Part shown: positions 5,931 to 11,175 of the stretch, one piece after another
How the letters are laid out: the number at the start of each line of letters is the position of its first letter
Numbering within the stretch: the stretch's first letter is position 1
Origin: Candidatus Poribacteria bacterium
Lineage (GTDB): Bacteria > Poribacteria > DTPJ01 > WJIO01
DNA: 11,175 nucleotides
Reading direction: 5' to 3'
Assembly (NCBI GenBank): GCA_014730235.1
Contig: WJIO01000328.1
Location: 1-11,175, forward strand
Position numbers and translations under genes: made by a program
Notes under the pieces: generated by a model
What the model was told of the DNA's origin: nothing
Seen by the model: only the letters and a program-made list of their open reading frames with translations
The model's database searches: none

Positions 5931-7025
5931 ATGTCTTCTATAGCAAGATTTTTTACATCCCGATGGGGACCTATAATTACCGGCGCGATGGTAGGAATCC
6001 TTGCGCCCATTCTGGTTAAACTAGGCAACCCTGGCAACATGGGTATATGCGTTGTATGTTTTAACCGGGATATTGCCGGTGCTTTGGGTCTTCACAGGGC
6101 TGGCGTTGTGCAGTATATAAGACCAGAGATCATCGGCTTTGTGGTTGGTTCTCTGGTAGCTGCACTTATATTCAGGGAATTTAAACCCCGAACCGGTTCT
6201 GCTCCTGTGGTAAGATTTTTTCTTGGTGTATTTTCAGTCATCGGCGCGCTGGTATTTCTGGGATGCCCCTGGCGCGCATACCTGCGCTTAAGCGGCGGTG
6301 ACTGGAACGCTATTCCTGGTATACTGGGATTGTTAGCAGGTATTGGTCTGGGTATCGTTTTCCTGAAAATGGGATTCAGCCTTTCCCGCAACAGAACTGC
6401 ACCAAAAGCTGTGGGATGGGCGCTTCCGATTTTTATGGTTATTCTGTTTTTGCTGCTTGTTTTCAGGGTTGATTTCAGCGGCAATTCCACAGGCCCTATC
6501 TTCTTCTCTAAAAGCGGTCCCGGGAGTATGCACGCTCATTTGCTAATTTCTCTATGTGTTGGACTATTTATTGGATTTCTGGCCCAGCGAAGCCGTTTCT
6601 GCACCGTTGGCGCGGTACGCGATGTTATACTCCTGCGAGATGCCCATCTGCTTAACGGCGTTATTGCATTGATCATAGCGGCAGTGGCTACAAATCTTGT
6701 ATTGGGGCAGTTCAAAGCAGGTTTTCAGAATCAACCGGTAGCCCATACCAATTTTGTCTGGAATTTCATGGGTATGGTTCTGGCTGGGCTGGCCTTTACC
6801 CTGGCCGGAGGATGCCCTGGCCGGCAGTTGTTTTTATCCGGCGAAGGTGACGGAGATGCGGCTGTGTTTGTGTTGGGCATGATTGTGGGTGCAGGATTTT
6901 CCCATAACTTCAACGCCGCCAGTTCACCAAATGGCCCTGCAGCCTTTGGCCCAATTATGGTTATTGTAGGTCTTGCTATTTGCATCATTATTGGATTGAC
7001 CATGAGAGAAACAGCAAAGAAATAG
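5931..7025 (+). CDS. yedE: YedE-type membrane transporter (selenium/sulfur, PF04143 family)
   Basis: This 364-residue integral membrane protein has about nine or ten hydrophobic segments (approximately 13-31, 66-82, 95-111, 126-147, 162-180, 201-219, 239-259, 275-293, 311-326, 340-357). It carries the duplicated family signature: GICVVCFNRDIAGALG (C40, C43) and GCPWR (C112) in the first half, RSRFCTVGAVRD (C224) and GGCPGRQ (C295) in the second. These cysteines line the path in thiosulfate transporters of the same superfamily (TsuA/YeeE). The GCPWR...GGCPGRQ form and the neighbours fit the 'YedE-related selenium metabolism membrane protein' subgroup. I chose ATG 5931 because TGAGGAG lies 7 nt upstream. 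An ATG at 5916 overlaps the previous stop (ATGA) but has no SD. The substrate is likely a reduced Se or S anion; thiosulfate is the main alternative. Confidence 0.85.
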   Translation: MSSIARFFTSRWGPIITGAMVGILAPILVKLGNPGNMGICVVCFNRDIAGALGLHRAGVVQYIRPEIIGFVVGSLVAALIFREFKPRTGSAPVVRFFLGVFSVIGALVFLGCPWRAYLRLSGGDWNAIPGILGLLAGIGLGIVFLKMGFSLSRNRTAPKAVGWALPIFMVILFLLLVFRVDFSGNSTGPIFFSKSGPGSMHAHLLISLCVGLFIGFLAQRSRFCTVGAVRDVILLRDAHLLNGVIALIIAAVATNLVLGQFKAGFQNQPVAHTNFVWNFMGMVLAGLAFTLAGGCPGRQLFLSGEGDGDAAVFVLGMIVGAGFSHNFNAASSPNGPAAFGPIMVIVGLAICIIIGLTMRETAKK

Positions 7026-7034
7026 GAGGATAAA

Positions 7035-7259
7035 ATGAGTAATATTGTAAATGTGGACGTGCGGGGTCTATCATGCCCCCAACCGGCTCTTCAGACAAAG
7101 CAGACTATCGGGAAGATGGATTCAGGAACAGTTGAGATTTTGGTAGACACCCAAACCTCATGCGATAACGTATCCCGACTGGCTCAAAAAGCCGGATGGG
7201 ATGTTGAGGTGCAGGAACAGCCTGAAGGTGGTTTTAAAATCATTTTAAATAAGAAATAA
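7035..7259 (+). CDS. yedF: TusA/YedF-family sulfur or selenium carrier
   Basis: This 74-residue protein starts VDVRGLSCPQPALQTKQ, with the invariant CPxP motif at residues 14-17 (Cys14 carries the persulfide or perselenide). It ends with the family strand VDTQTSCDNVSRLAQKAGWDVE. It is a single TusA domain, the size of E. coli YedF and TusA. The longer YedF of many anaerobes has an extra C-terminal DsrE-like domain, which is absent here. The catalytic residue is an ordinary Cys codon (TGC), not a TGA Sec codon. AGGAGG overlaps the stop of yedE and lies 5 nt from the ATG, so the two genes are translationally close. It probably accepts S or Se from the transporter or the desulfurase and passes it on. 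Confidence 0.87.
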   Translation: MSNIVNVDVRGLSCPQPALQTKQTIGKMDSGTVEILVDTQTSCDNVSRLAQKAGWDVEVQEQPEGGFKIILNKK

Positions 7260-7373
7260 AACTCCTTAGGGACAGAAGCAAGGAGAAAAATACTACCAGA
7301 TTAACCGGATAGTCAGTTAAACTTTTGGTTCTTCCGGTTTGAGTGTGGTGATAGTTTGAAAAGTCTCTCAGGA

Positions 7374-7401
7374 TGTCATTCCTGCTTTCGCAGGAATGAC
7401 A
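7374..7401. repeat. Perfect palindromic hairpin, dispersed-repeat type
   Basis: TGTCATTCCTGC (7374-7385) and GCAGGAATGACA (7390-7401) are exact reverse complements around the loop TTTC. A 12-bp stem with a tetraloop of this 'GTCATTCCTGC' kind is a known form of short interspersed palindrome in several bacterial groups. It is not followed directly by a T-run: AAACAAAGGATG comes first and then six T, so I do not call it an intrinsic terminator. It may still protect the 3' end of the yedF transcript. Confidence 0.7.
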
Positions 7402-7480
7402 AACAAAGGATGTTTTTTCTTAATTAGACAATGTTTTTTACATTTCCGCACTAAATCCGGAAAAACCAATATATTTTATG

Positions 7481-7509
7481 TTGTATCCATAACAATCTTG
7501 TTGTATGAT
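7481..7509 (+). promoter_or_regulatory. Weak candidate promoter for the URO-D gene
   Basis: TTGTAT (7481-7486) and TATGAT (7504-7509) are spaced by 17 bp. The -10 matches consensus at 5 of 6 positions but the -35 at only 3 of 6. A second possible pair, TTGTTG (7498-7503) with TAATAT (7522-7527), overlaps it. Either would start transcription 30-50 nt before the TTG start. Confidence 0.3.
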
Positions 7510-7562
7510 CAATGTATGGAATAATATACATCGGATATAGAATACAAGAAAGGATCATACAA

Positions 7563-8576
7563 TTGACAAGAAAAGAGCTAAATCTGGCAATATTCGAAGG
7601 TACTGCCGACAAGGTTCTCTGGCAGCCAAGGCTGGAGACATGGATACATCATCACCGAGCAAATGGAACGCTCCCAGATCGTTATAAAGATAAAGATTAT
7701 TTCGGCATTTACGACGCCCTGGGCGCGTCGATTAGGTATGCTGCTTCGGCTGGAATCCAGAGGTATGAAGAACCTGCCGACGTGGAACGCAGTTCCGAAC
7801 AGCGGGGTAAATACCATATAACAAAAGTTCGCACCCCAAGTGGAGAAATTGAGACAGTTCATCAGGATATATGGGAAGAAGGCAAGCTGAAAAACCGCCG
7901 AATAGTTGACTTCCCTGTAAAGACTCCTCAAGGCCTCAAAGTTATTACCGATCTGGTAGACCGTCAGCAATTTAAAGCAAATCAGGAGGTATTCCAAAAA
8001 GCTGCCGATGCAGTAGGTCATCGGGCAGAACCAACCATGTTCCTTACCAGTTCAGGATTTACTGAACTAATCAAGAACCACTGCGGTTTGCTGCATACTT
8101 ACTACTTGTTTTACGACCATCCAAAGGCTGTAGATGAATACATGGAAGCCTGCTATCGCCGGGACGACAGGATGATTGACGCTGCTATGGAACTGCCATG
8201 CCGTATCTTCAATCTTGGGGATCATGCTACCAATGAGTTCACCCCTCCGCCTATACTGAAACGCTACCTCATACCCCGATGGCAGCATATAAGCGATCGT
8301 TTGCACGAACATGATCGGTTTGTACACACCCATTGGGACGGCAACTCGGTTCTGATGCTTCCGTATTTGCAGGAAACCCGTCTGGACGGTGTGGAAGCGC
8401 TGACACCCGAACCTATGGGCGATATGACCCTGGAACAGATCAAGGATGCTGTCAAGGATAATATGGTGGTGCTTGATCTGATAAGGGCTATTGATTTTCT
8501 ACCTAACTTCCCTATGGATGAAATGCTGGACTTTACCAAACGGGTGATTGATATATTTGCACCTAAGCTGATTTAG
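7563..8576 (+). CDS. URO-D family (uroporphyrinogen decarboxylase/methyltransferase-like) protein, frameshifted 3' end
   Basis: The uninterrupted frame gives 337 residues from the TTG at 7563. That start is chosen because AAAGGA is 8 nt upstream and MTRKELNLAIFEGTADKVLWQP is the usual beginning. An ATG at 7512 adds 17 residues without an SD. Family marks are FNLGDHATNEFTPPPILKRYLIP near residues 216-238, VHTHWDGN (254-261), LDGVEALTPEPMGDMTLEQI (274-293) and the late FLPNFPMDEMLDF. These proteins form a TIM barrel; relatives are cobamide-dependent methyltransferases and heme-pathway decarboxylases. The HxC...C zinc site of MtaA-type enzymes is replaced by HTH, and it lacks HemE's start motifs, so this is a functionally unassigned branch. 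Translation stops at TAG 8574, but the expected ending LGISDEIS... continues at once in the -1 frame. The gene is therefore probably a one-base-deletion pseudogene or carries a sequence error. Confidence 0.8.
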   Translation: MTRKELNLAIFEGTADKVLWQPRLETWIHHHRANGTLPDRYKDKDYFGIYDALGASIRYAASAGIQRYEEPADVERSSEQRGKYHITKVRTPSGEIETVHQDIWEEGKLKNRRIVDFPVKTPQGLKVITDLVDRQQFKANQEVFQKAADAVGHRAEPTMFLTSSGFTELIKNHCGLLHTYYLFYDHPKAVDEYMEACYRRDDRMIDAAMELPCRIFNLGDHATNEFTPPPILKRYLIPRWQHISDRLHEHDRFVHTHWDGNSVLMLPYLQETRLDGVEALTPEPMGDMTLEQIKDAVKDNMVVLDLIRAIDFLPNFPMDEMLDFTKRVIDIFAPKLI

Positions 8577-8668
8577 GCATATCCGACGAAATATCCCAGG
8601 TAGGGGAAATCGAAAAAGTTGAGGCTATCTCTGAACTTGTTGATAGAGTTTGTAGTCTTGCTGAATGA
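8573..8668 (+). pseudogene. Displaced C-terminal 31 codons of the URO-D gene
   Basis: Read from 8573 in the frame one base back from the upstream ORF, the sequence gives LGISDEISQVGEIEKVEAIS followed by ELVDRVCSLAE and TGA at 8666-8668. It joins seamlessly to ...APKLI to make KLILGISDEIS, the standard last strand and helix of this family. A missing T in the run at 8572-8574 (ATTTAG in place of ATTTTAG) would explain it. The restored protein would be 368 residues. No classical X-XXY-YYZ slippery heptamer is present. Confidence 0.75.
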
Positions 8669-8706
8669 AATGGTAAATTTATATGTGTCTAAAGGAGGTA
8701 TTAACA

Positions 8707-9345
8707 ATGAAATCAAAAGGTGTTTGTAAGTTATGCGAAAAAACCTATACTGGTCAGGGTATGACCAGACACCTAACAGCATGCCTTGAAAAAGAAAAAG
8801 CAAATGATAAAGGTAAAAGCAGAATTTTCCTTTTAAAAGCTGGTGACGGCCCTTTCTGGATATATTTTGAGGTTAATGCTAAATCAGAATTGGCTGAAGT
8901 TGATGTTTTCTTACGGGATTTATGGCTTGAGTGCTGCGGTCATATGAGTGCTTTCAGGATAGGTAATACTGATTATATGTCCCATGATGATTTCCTGGAT
9001 TTGGGCGAAAAAGGTATGGATGTTCCTCTTGAGGAAGTTATTAAACCGGGAACAAAGTTCAGACATGAGTATGATTTTGGGTCAACAACGGAATTGGAAC
9101 TGGAATGTATTTCAGAAAGACAGGGTAAAAAACTCAAAGATATAGTTATCCTGGCCAGAAATGATATACCGGAACTATTATGCGATGAATGTGGAAAACC
9201 GGCAACTCAGATATGTACCGAATGTGTATGGGAAGGCGAAGGTTTTTTATGTGAATCATGCGCAGAAGATCATGAATGTGGTGAAGAAATGATGCTTCCT
9301 GTGGTAAATTCTCCCCGGATGGGTGTATGCGGCTATACCGGTTAA
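8707..9345 (+). CDS. PRiA4_ORF3-type (IS1096 passenger TnpR-like) protein with zinc-finger ends
   Basis: The protein has 212 residues from the ATG at 8707, preceded by AAAGGAGG 8 nt upstream. An ATG at 8683 lies ahead of that SD and is rejected. The N-terminus CKLCEKTYTGQGMTRHLTAC (C7, C10, H22, C26) looks like a C2HC zinc finger. The middle (about 39-150) has FWIYFEVNAKSELAEVDVFLRDLW, GHMSAFRIG, PGTKFRHEYDFGSTTELELE, which is the plasmid pRiA4b ORF-3-like domain with its YDFG motif. The C-terminus has CDEC (159-162), CTEC region (170-173), CESC (182-185), HxC (189-191) and ends MLPVVNSPRMGVCGYTG, a conserved ending in this group. 'TnpR' in the database name does not mean recombinase activity, and no serine or tyrosine recombinase motif is visible. 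The function is unknown. It begins 38 bp after the displaced end of the URO-D gene and is followed by a strong terminator. Confidence 0.8.
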   Translation: MKSKGVCKLCEKTYTGQGMTRHLTACLEKEKANDKGKSRIFLLKAGDGPFWIYFEVNAKSELAEVDVFLRDLWLECCGHMSAFRIGNTDYMSHDDFLDLGEKGMDVPLEEVIKPGTKFRHEYDFGSTTELELECISERQGKKLKDIVILARNDIPELLCDECGKPATQICTECVWEGEGFLCESCAEDHECGEEMMLPVVNSPRMGVCGYTG

Positions 9346-9461
9346 GAATTGAGCGTCTTAAAAATTATTAGTAACAATTATGACCGATATTGCCAGATTT
9401 ATGCTACTAACATGGATGAAGTTTAGTTAATTGAACAGGCGATTAGCAAATTAACAAAACG
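9346..9461 (+). other. Spacer with an interrupted open frame, possible gene remnant
   Basis: Directly after the PRiA4_ORF3 stop, and in the same frame, the sequence stays open for 26 codons and reads ELSVLKIISNNYDRYCQIYA, then TNMDEV. It meets TAG at 9424, then continues LIEQAISKLTKRNGV to TGA at 9472. The composition looks protein-like, but no SD or good start is present and part of it forms the terminator stem. It may be a decayed gene or chance. No clear promoter was found here. Confidence 0.3.
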
Positions 9462-9500
9462 TAATGGGGTTTGAAAAAAATTTCAAACCCCATTATTTTT
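9462..9500 (+). terminator. Strong Rho-independent terminator
   Basis: TAATGGGGTTTGAAA (9462-9476) and TTTCAAACCCCATTA (9481-9495) are exact reverse complements around AAAA, giving a 15-bp stem followed by five T (9496-9500). It would end the transcript of the URO-D/PRiA4_ORF3 genes. The SD of the next gene starts 3-10 nt after the T-run, so it could also act as an attenuator for that gene. Confidence 0.88.
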
Positions 9501-9523
9501 CCAGGAGCGAGGTATATTATATT

Positions 9524-9934
9524 ATGTCAAAGATACAGGGCGCAGGTGGCACTGCCGGTGGAATACGCTCTTTTCTGCTGGGTCTTGGTATGACTATAGG
9601 CGGTGGTTTTTTGTTTATGAGACATGTCAGGGTTGGTTCGCACTTTGGCTTGGGGCGTCACTTTGGCAGAGGGTGGGGATATTTTAACTCTCAGGGGCTT
9701 ATACTGCTGCCTTTAATAATCGGTATAGGGGTTTTATTCTTTAACTCCAAGTCAATAATCGGTTGGTTATTAACCGGAGGCGGCGCAATTATAATTTTTT
9801 TAGGCATAATCAGCAGTATAAGGTTTCACTTCCAGAATACCAGCTTGTTTGAATTAATGATTATGCTGGTTTTGCTGGTGGGTGGAATAGGTTTAATGCT
9901 GCGTTCCCTAAAAGCGGCAAAAAACCTGGCCTAG
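9524..9934 (+). CDS. Small four-helix membrane protein, unknown function
   Basis: The protein has 136 residues from ATG 9524. GCGAGG lies 11 nt upstream and AGGAG 16 nt upstream, so the SD is wide but usable. A longer frame from ATG 9464 would begin inside the terminator stem and is rejected. After a short Gly-rich start (MSKIQGAGGTAGG) there are four hydrophobic segments at about 16-32, 58-73, 79-98 and 109-126. The first loop is rich in His, Arg and Gly (HVRVGSHFGLGRHFGRGWG). The C-terminus is positively charged (RSLKAAKNLA). I do not recognise the family. The gene converges with the next one; their stops are 3 bp apart, so terminators would have to lie inside the opposite gene. Its own promoter is not visible, which leaves read-through past the upstream hairpin as a possibility. 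Confidence 0.65.
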   Translation: MSKIQGAGGTAGGIRSFLLGLGMTIGGGFLFMRHVRVGSHFGLGRHFGRGWGYFNSQGLILLPLIIGIGVLFFNSKSIIGWLLTGGGAIIIFLGIISSIRFHFQNTSLFELMIMLVLLVGGIGLMLRSLKAAKNLA

Positions 9935-9937
9935 CAA

Positions 9938-11032
9938 TTAACGTATTTTCCCCCGGGCTGCGATATTCCATACAGCTTCGAGTTTTCCATCCCGAATTGC
10001 ATAATAATCGTCATGTAGATTTATGGTAGTGCAGCCATGGCTTGGTATAATTTCGATCTTATCTCCCGGTTTCAGTTCCAGATTGGATTTACTTAAGTCA
10101 AGTTTACCATGCTCTTCGGATAAGCCTGTTAATTCAGCTCCTTTAATATCCTTTACTTCTGGTAGACCAAATTCTTTAGTAACCGTTTTCATACCCGCAT
10201 CTAATATAACCATATCCCGGTTGGGTCTGCTGATGACTGTTGTTAATATAGTTAGAGCGCAATCGAAATCTTTCAGAACCTTTCTGTAATAAGAATCCAT
10301 AAAGATATAAGAACCGGCCTGAATTTCCGTCATCACAGGATGCTGACCGCTGATATTATATGTACCTGTACCTCCACCACTGACAGTATTAACCTGCAAA
10401 CCATTCTTTTCCAGTATTTCTTTTGTTTCTGCCAATAGGCTTAGGGCCTTTTCCGCTGCCGATTTTCTTTCGTCAAAGTCGGGGATAGCTACAGCATGAC
10501 CTTCATATCCCTGCAAACCAGTAAAATCCAGATTTTTGGCTTTATCCAACTTTTGAGCCAGTTTCAATGCTGATTCACCGGCGGAAACACCACATCTATT
10601 CATACCTGTATTAACTTCCACAAGTACCTGTAATTTTACCCCTTTTTGTTGAGCTGCTCGGGAGAGATTCTCTATGTTTTCCTCGTGATCAACAGCTACC
10701 ATTATATGGGCATAACGAGCTAAATTTACCAATCGAGATATTTTCTGTCCTGTGACTATCTGGTTTGCTATGAGTATATTTTTGATACCAGCCGCAGCCA
10801 TAACCTCAGCTTCACCAAGTTTGGCGCATGTGATACCTACAGCACCGGCTTCTATCTGCTTATGAGCCAGGATAGGGGTCTTATGTGTCTTGGTGTGGGG
10901 TCGAAGATCGGCATTTACCGTGCGAAAATACCGGGCCATCTTTGCGATATTACTTTCCATAATATCCATATCTATCAGCAAAACCGGTGTGTCCAGTTCA
11001 TCTTTTAAGATTCCTGTTAGATTATTCAGCAT
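9938..11032 (-). CDS. D-threonine aldolase/D-serine dehydratase-like PLP enzyme (DSD1 family)
   Basis: This 364-residue protein has an alanine-racemase-like N-terminal TIM barrel and a C-terminal beta domain. Visible features are LDTPVLLIDMDIMESNIAKM (13-32), RPHTKTHK with the expected PLP Lys48, GITCAKLGEAEVM, VLVEVNTGMNRCGV, the phosphate-binding loop SGGGTGTY, and the zinc pair His332-x-Cys334 in PSHGCTT followed by NLHDDYY. The HxC pair marks D-serine dehydratase and D-threonine aldolase type enzymes that use a metal with PLP. It probably cleaves or dehydrates a D-beta-hydroxy amino acid; which one cannot be told. The ATG has AAGGAA 7 nt upstream. It starts 19 bp after the panC stop, so the two are probably cotranscribed. 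Such proximity to pantothenate synthesis is unusual, and any link to coenzyme A metabolism is inference. Confidence 0.85.
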   Translation of the reverse strand: MLNNLTGILKDELDTPVLLIDMDIMESNIAKMARYFRTVNADLRPHTKTHKTPILAHKQIEAGAVGITCAKLGEAEVMAAAGIKNILIANQIVTGQKISRLVNLARYAHIMVAVDHEENIENLSRAAQQKGVKLQVLVEVNTGMNRCGVSAGESALKLAQKLDKAKNLDFTGLQGYEGHAVAIPDFDERKSAAEKALSLLAETKEILEKNGLQVNTVSGGGTGTYNISGQHPVMTEIQAGSYIFMDSYYRKVLKDFDCALTILTTVISRPNRDMVILDAGMKTVTKEFGLPEVKDIKGAELTGLSEEHGKLDLSKSNLELKPGDKIEIIPSHGCTTINLHDDYYAIRDGKLEAVWNIAARGKIR

Positions 11033-11051
11033 AGTTTATTCCTTATTGCGG

Positions 11052-11175
11052 TTAAACATCAACAATCACATTATCAATCAATCGAGTTTTTCCGGCAAAG
11101 ACTGCCAGAGCTATAAGGCTCTTGCCTTTAATACTTTTGAACCCCTCCAGATTTTCTGCATCAACTATGGCGATA
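11052..11175 (-). CDS. panC: Pantoate-beta-alanine ligase, C-terminal fragment
   Basis: This is the last 40 codons of a gene entering from the right edge. They read IAIVDAENLEGFKSIKGKSL followed by IALAVFAGKTRLIDNVIVDV and TAA at 11054-11052. The pattern 'VDxExLE...I.G..LIALAVxxGKTRLIDN' is the characteristic C-terminus of PanC, which joins pantoate and beta-alanine with ATP to form pantothenate. The catalytic N-terminal part lies outside the window. It is upstream of the DSD1-type gene in the same direction. Confidence 0.85.
   Translation of the reverse strand, partial: IAIVDAENLEGFKSIKGKSLIALAVFAGKTRLIDNVIVDV

Larger units (their letters stand above)
7260..7562. other. Intergenic region with inverted repeats
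   Basis: There is no gene in these 303 bp. Just after yedF, CTCCTT (7262-7267) can pair with AAGGAG (7280-7285), but no U-run follows, so it is not a convincing terminator. AACCGGA (7303-7309) and TCCGGTT (7333-7339) form a second inverted repeat with a 23-nt loop. A perfect hairpin lies at 7374-7401 (listed separately). The end of the gap carries a possible promoter for the URO-D gene. Confidence 0.6.

Noticed and set aside
7374-7420. Intrinsic terminator after yedF
   Set aside because: The T-run comes 12 or more bases after the hairpin, with purine-rich sequence between, so the geometry is wrong.
8574-8576. In-frame UAG read as pyrrolysine in the URO-D gene
   Set aside because: The conserved continuation (LGISDEIS...) is in the -1 frame, not in the frame of the UAG. 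TAG is also the ordinary stop of several other genes here (GNAT, Tat protein, DUF3795, YedE, membrane protein).
1-11175. CRISPR array, tRNA, rRNA, transposase or phage genes
   Set aside because: I found no regularly spaced repeats, no tRNA-like cloverleaf, no transposase or integrase motifs and no phage structural proteins on either strand. The palindrome at 7374-7401 is the only mobile-like element.

Overview
The window looks like chromosome from an anaerobic Gram-positive (Firmicutes/Clostridia-like) bacterium. The reasons are purine-rich Shine-Dalgarno (SD) sequences (AGGAGG, GGAGG, AAAGGAGG) before nearly every gene, clear sigma-A type promoters, two well supported TTG starts, moderate-to-low G+C, and a gene set (YedE/YedF selenium- or sulfur-type genes, a URO-D family protein, DUF3795, GyrI-like domains) common in anaerobic Firmicutes. 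No species can be named from the sequence alone.

Layout. (1) Positions 1-4199, minus strand: six co-directional genes with gaps of 24-42 bp, apparently one operon. In transcription order they are a cysteine-rich DUF3795 protein, a small cysteine-containing protein with a V4R-like C-terminal motif, a Tat-signal secreted protein of unknown function, a GyrI-like ligand-binding protein, a GNAT acetyltransferase, and a second GyrI-like protein cut by the window edge. A textbook promoter (TTGACA-N17-TATACT) lies 170-200 bp upstream. (2) 4200-4767: a divergent control region with two back-to-back promoters. On the plus side a 7-7-7 dyad overlaps the -35 box, and a leader of about 260 nt holds a mini-ORF with a near-ideal SD and a possible long-range stem. 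(3) 4768-7259, plus strand: an operon of class V cysteine desulfurase, YedE-type membrane transporter and a single-domain TusA/YedF protein. The combination suggests uptake and intracellular handling of a reduced selenium or sulfur species. (4) 7260-7562: intergenic DNA with a perfect 12-bp-stem hairpin of dispersed-repeat type. (5) 7563-9345, plus strand: a URO-D (uroporphyrinogen decarboxylase/methyltransferase fold) gene whose last conserved 31 codons are displaced by a single-base frameshift, then a PRiA4_ORF3-type protein flanked by zinc-finger-like motifs. (6) 9346-9500: spacer ending in a strong intrinsic terminator hairpin that abuts the ribosome binding site of a small four-helix membrane protein gene (9524-9934). 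(7) 9938-11175, minus strand and convergent: a D-threonine-aldolase/D-serine-dehydratase-like PLP and zinc enzyme directly downstream of the 3' end of panC (pantothenate synthesis).

How the genes may work together. The plus-strand trio is the clearest functional unit: a membrane channel-like protein, a sulfur/selenium carrier and a PLP enzyme that liberates S or Se from cysteine or selenocysteine. The minus-strand six-gene unit is the least understood part. Its members are mostly small-molecule-binding or metal-binding accessory proteins plus one exported protein, and nothing in the sequence fixes its substrate. Items worth a second look are the frameshift in the URO-D gene, the structured leader and operator upstream of the desulfurase, and the uncharacterised six-gene operon.
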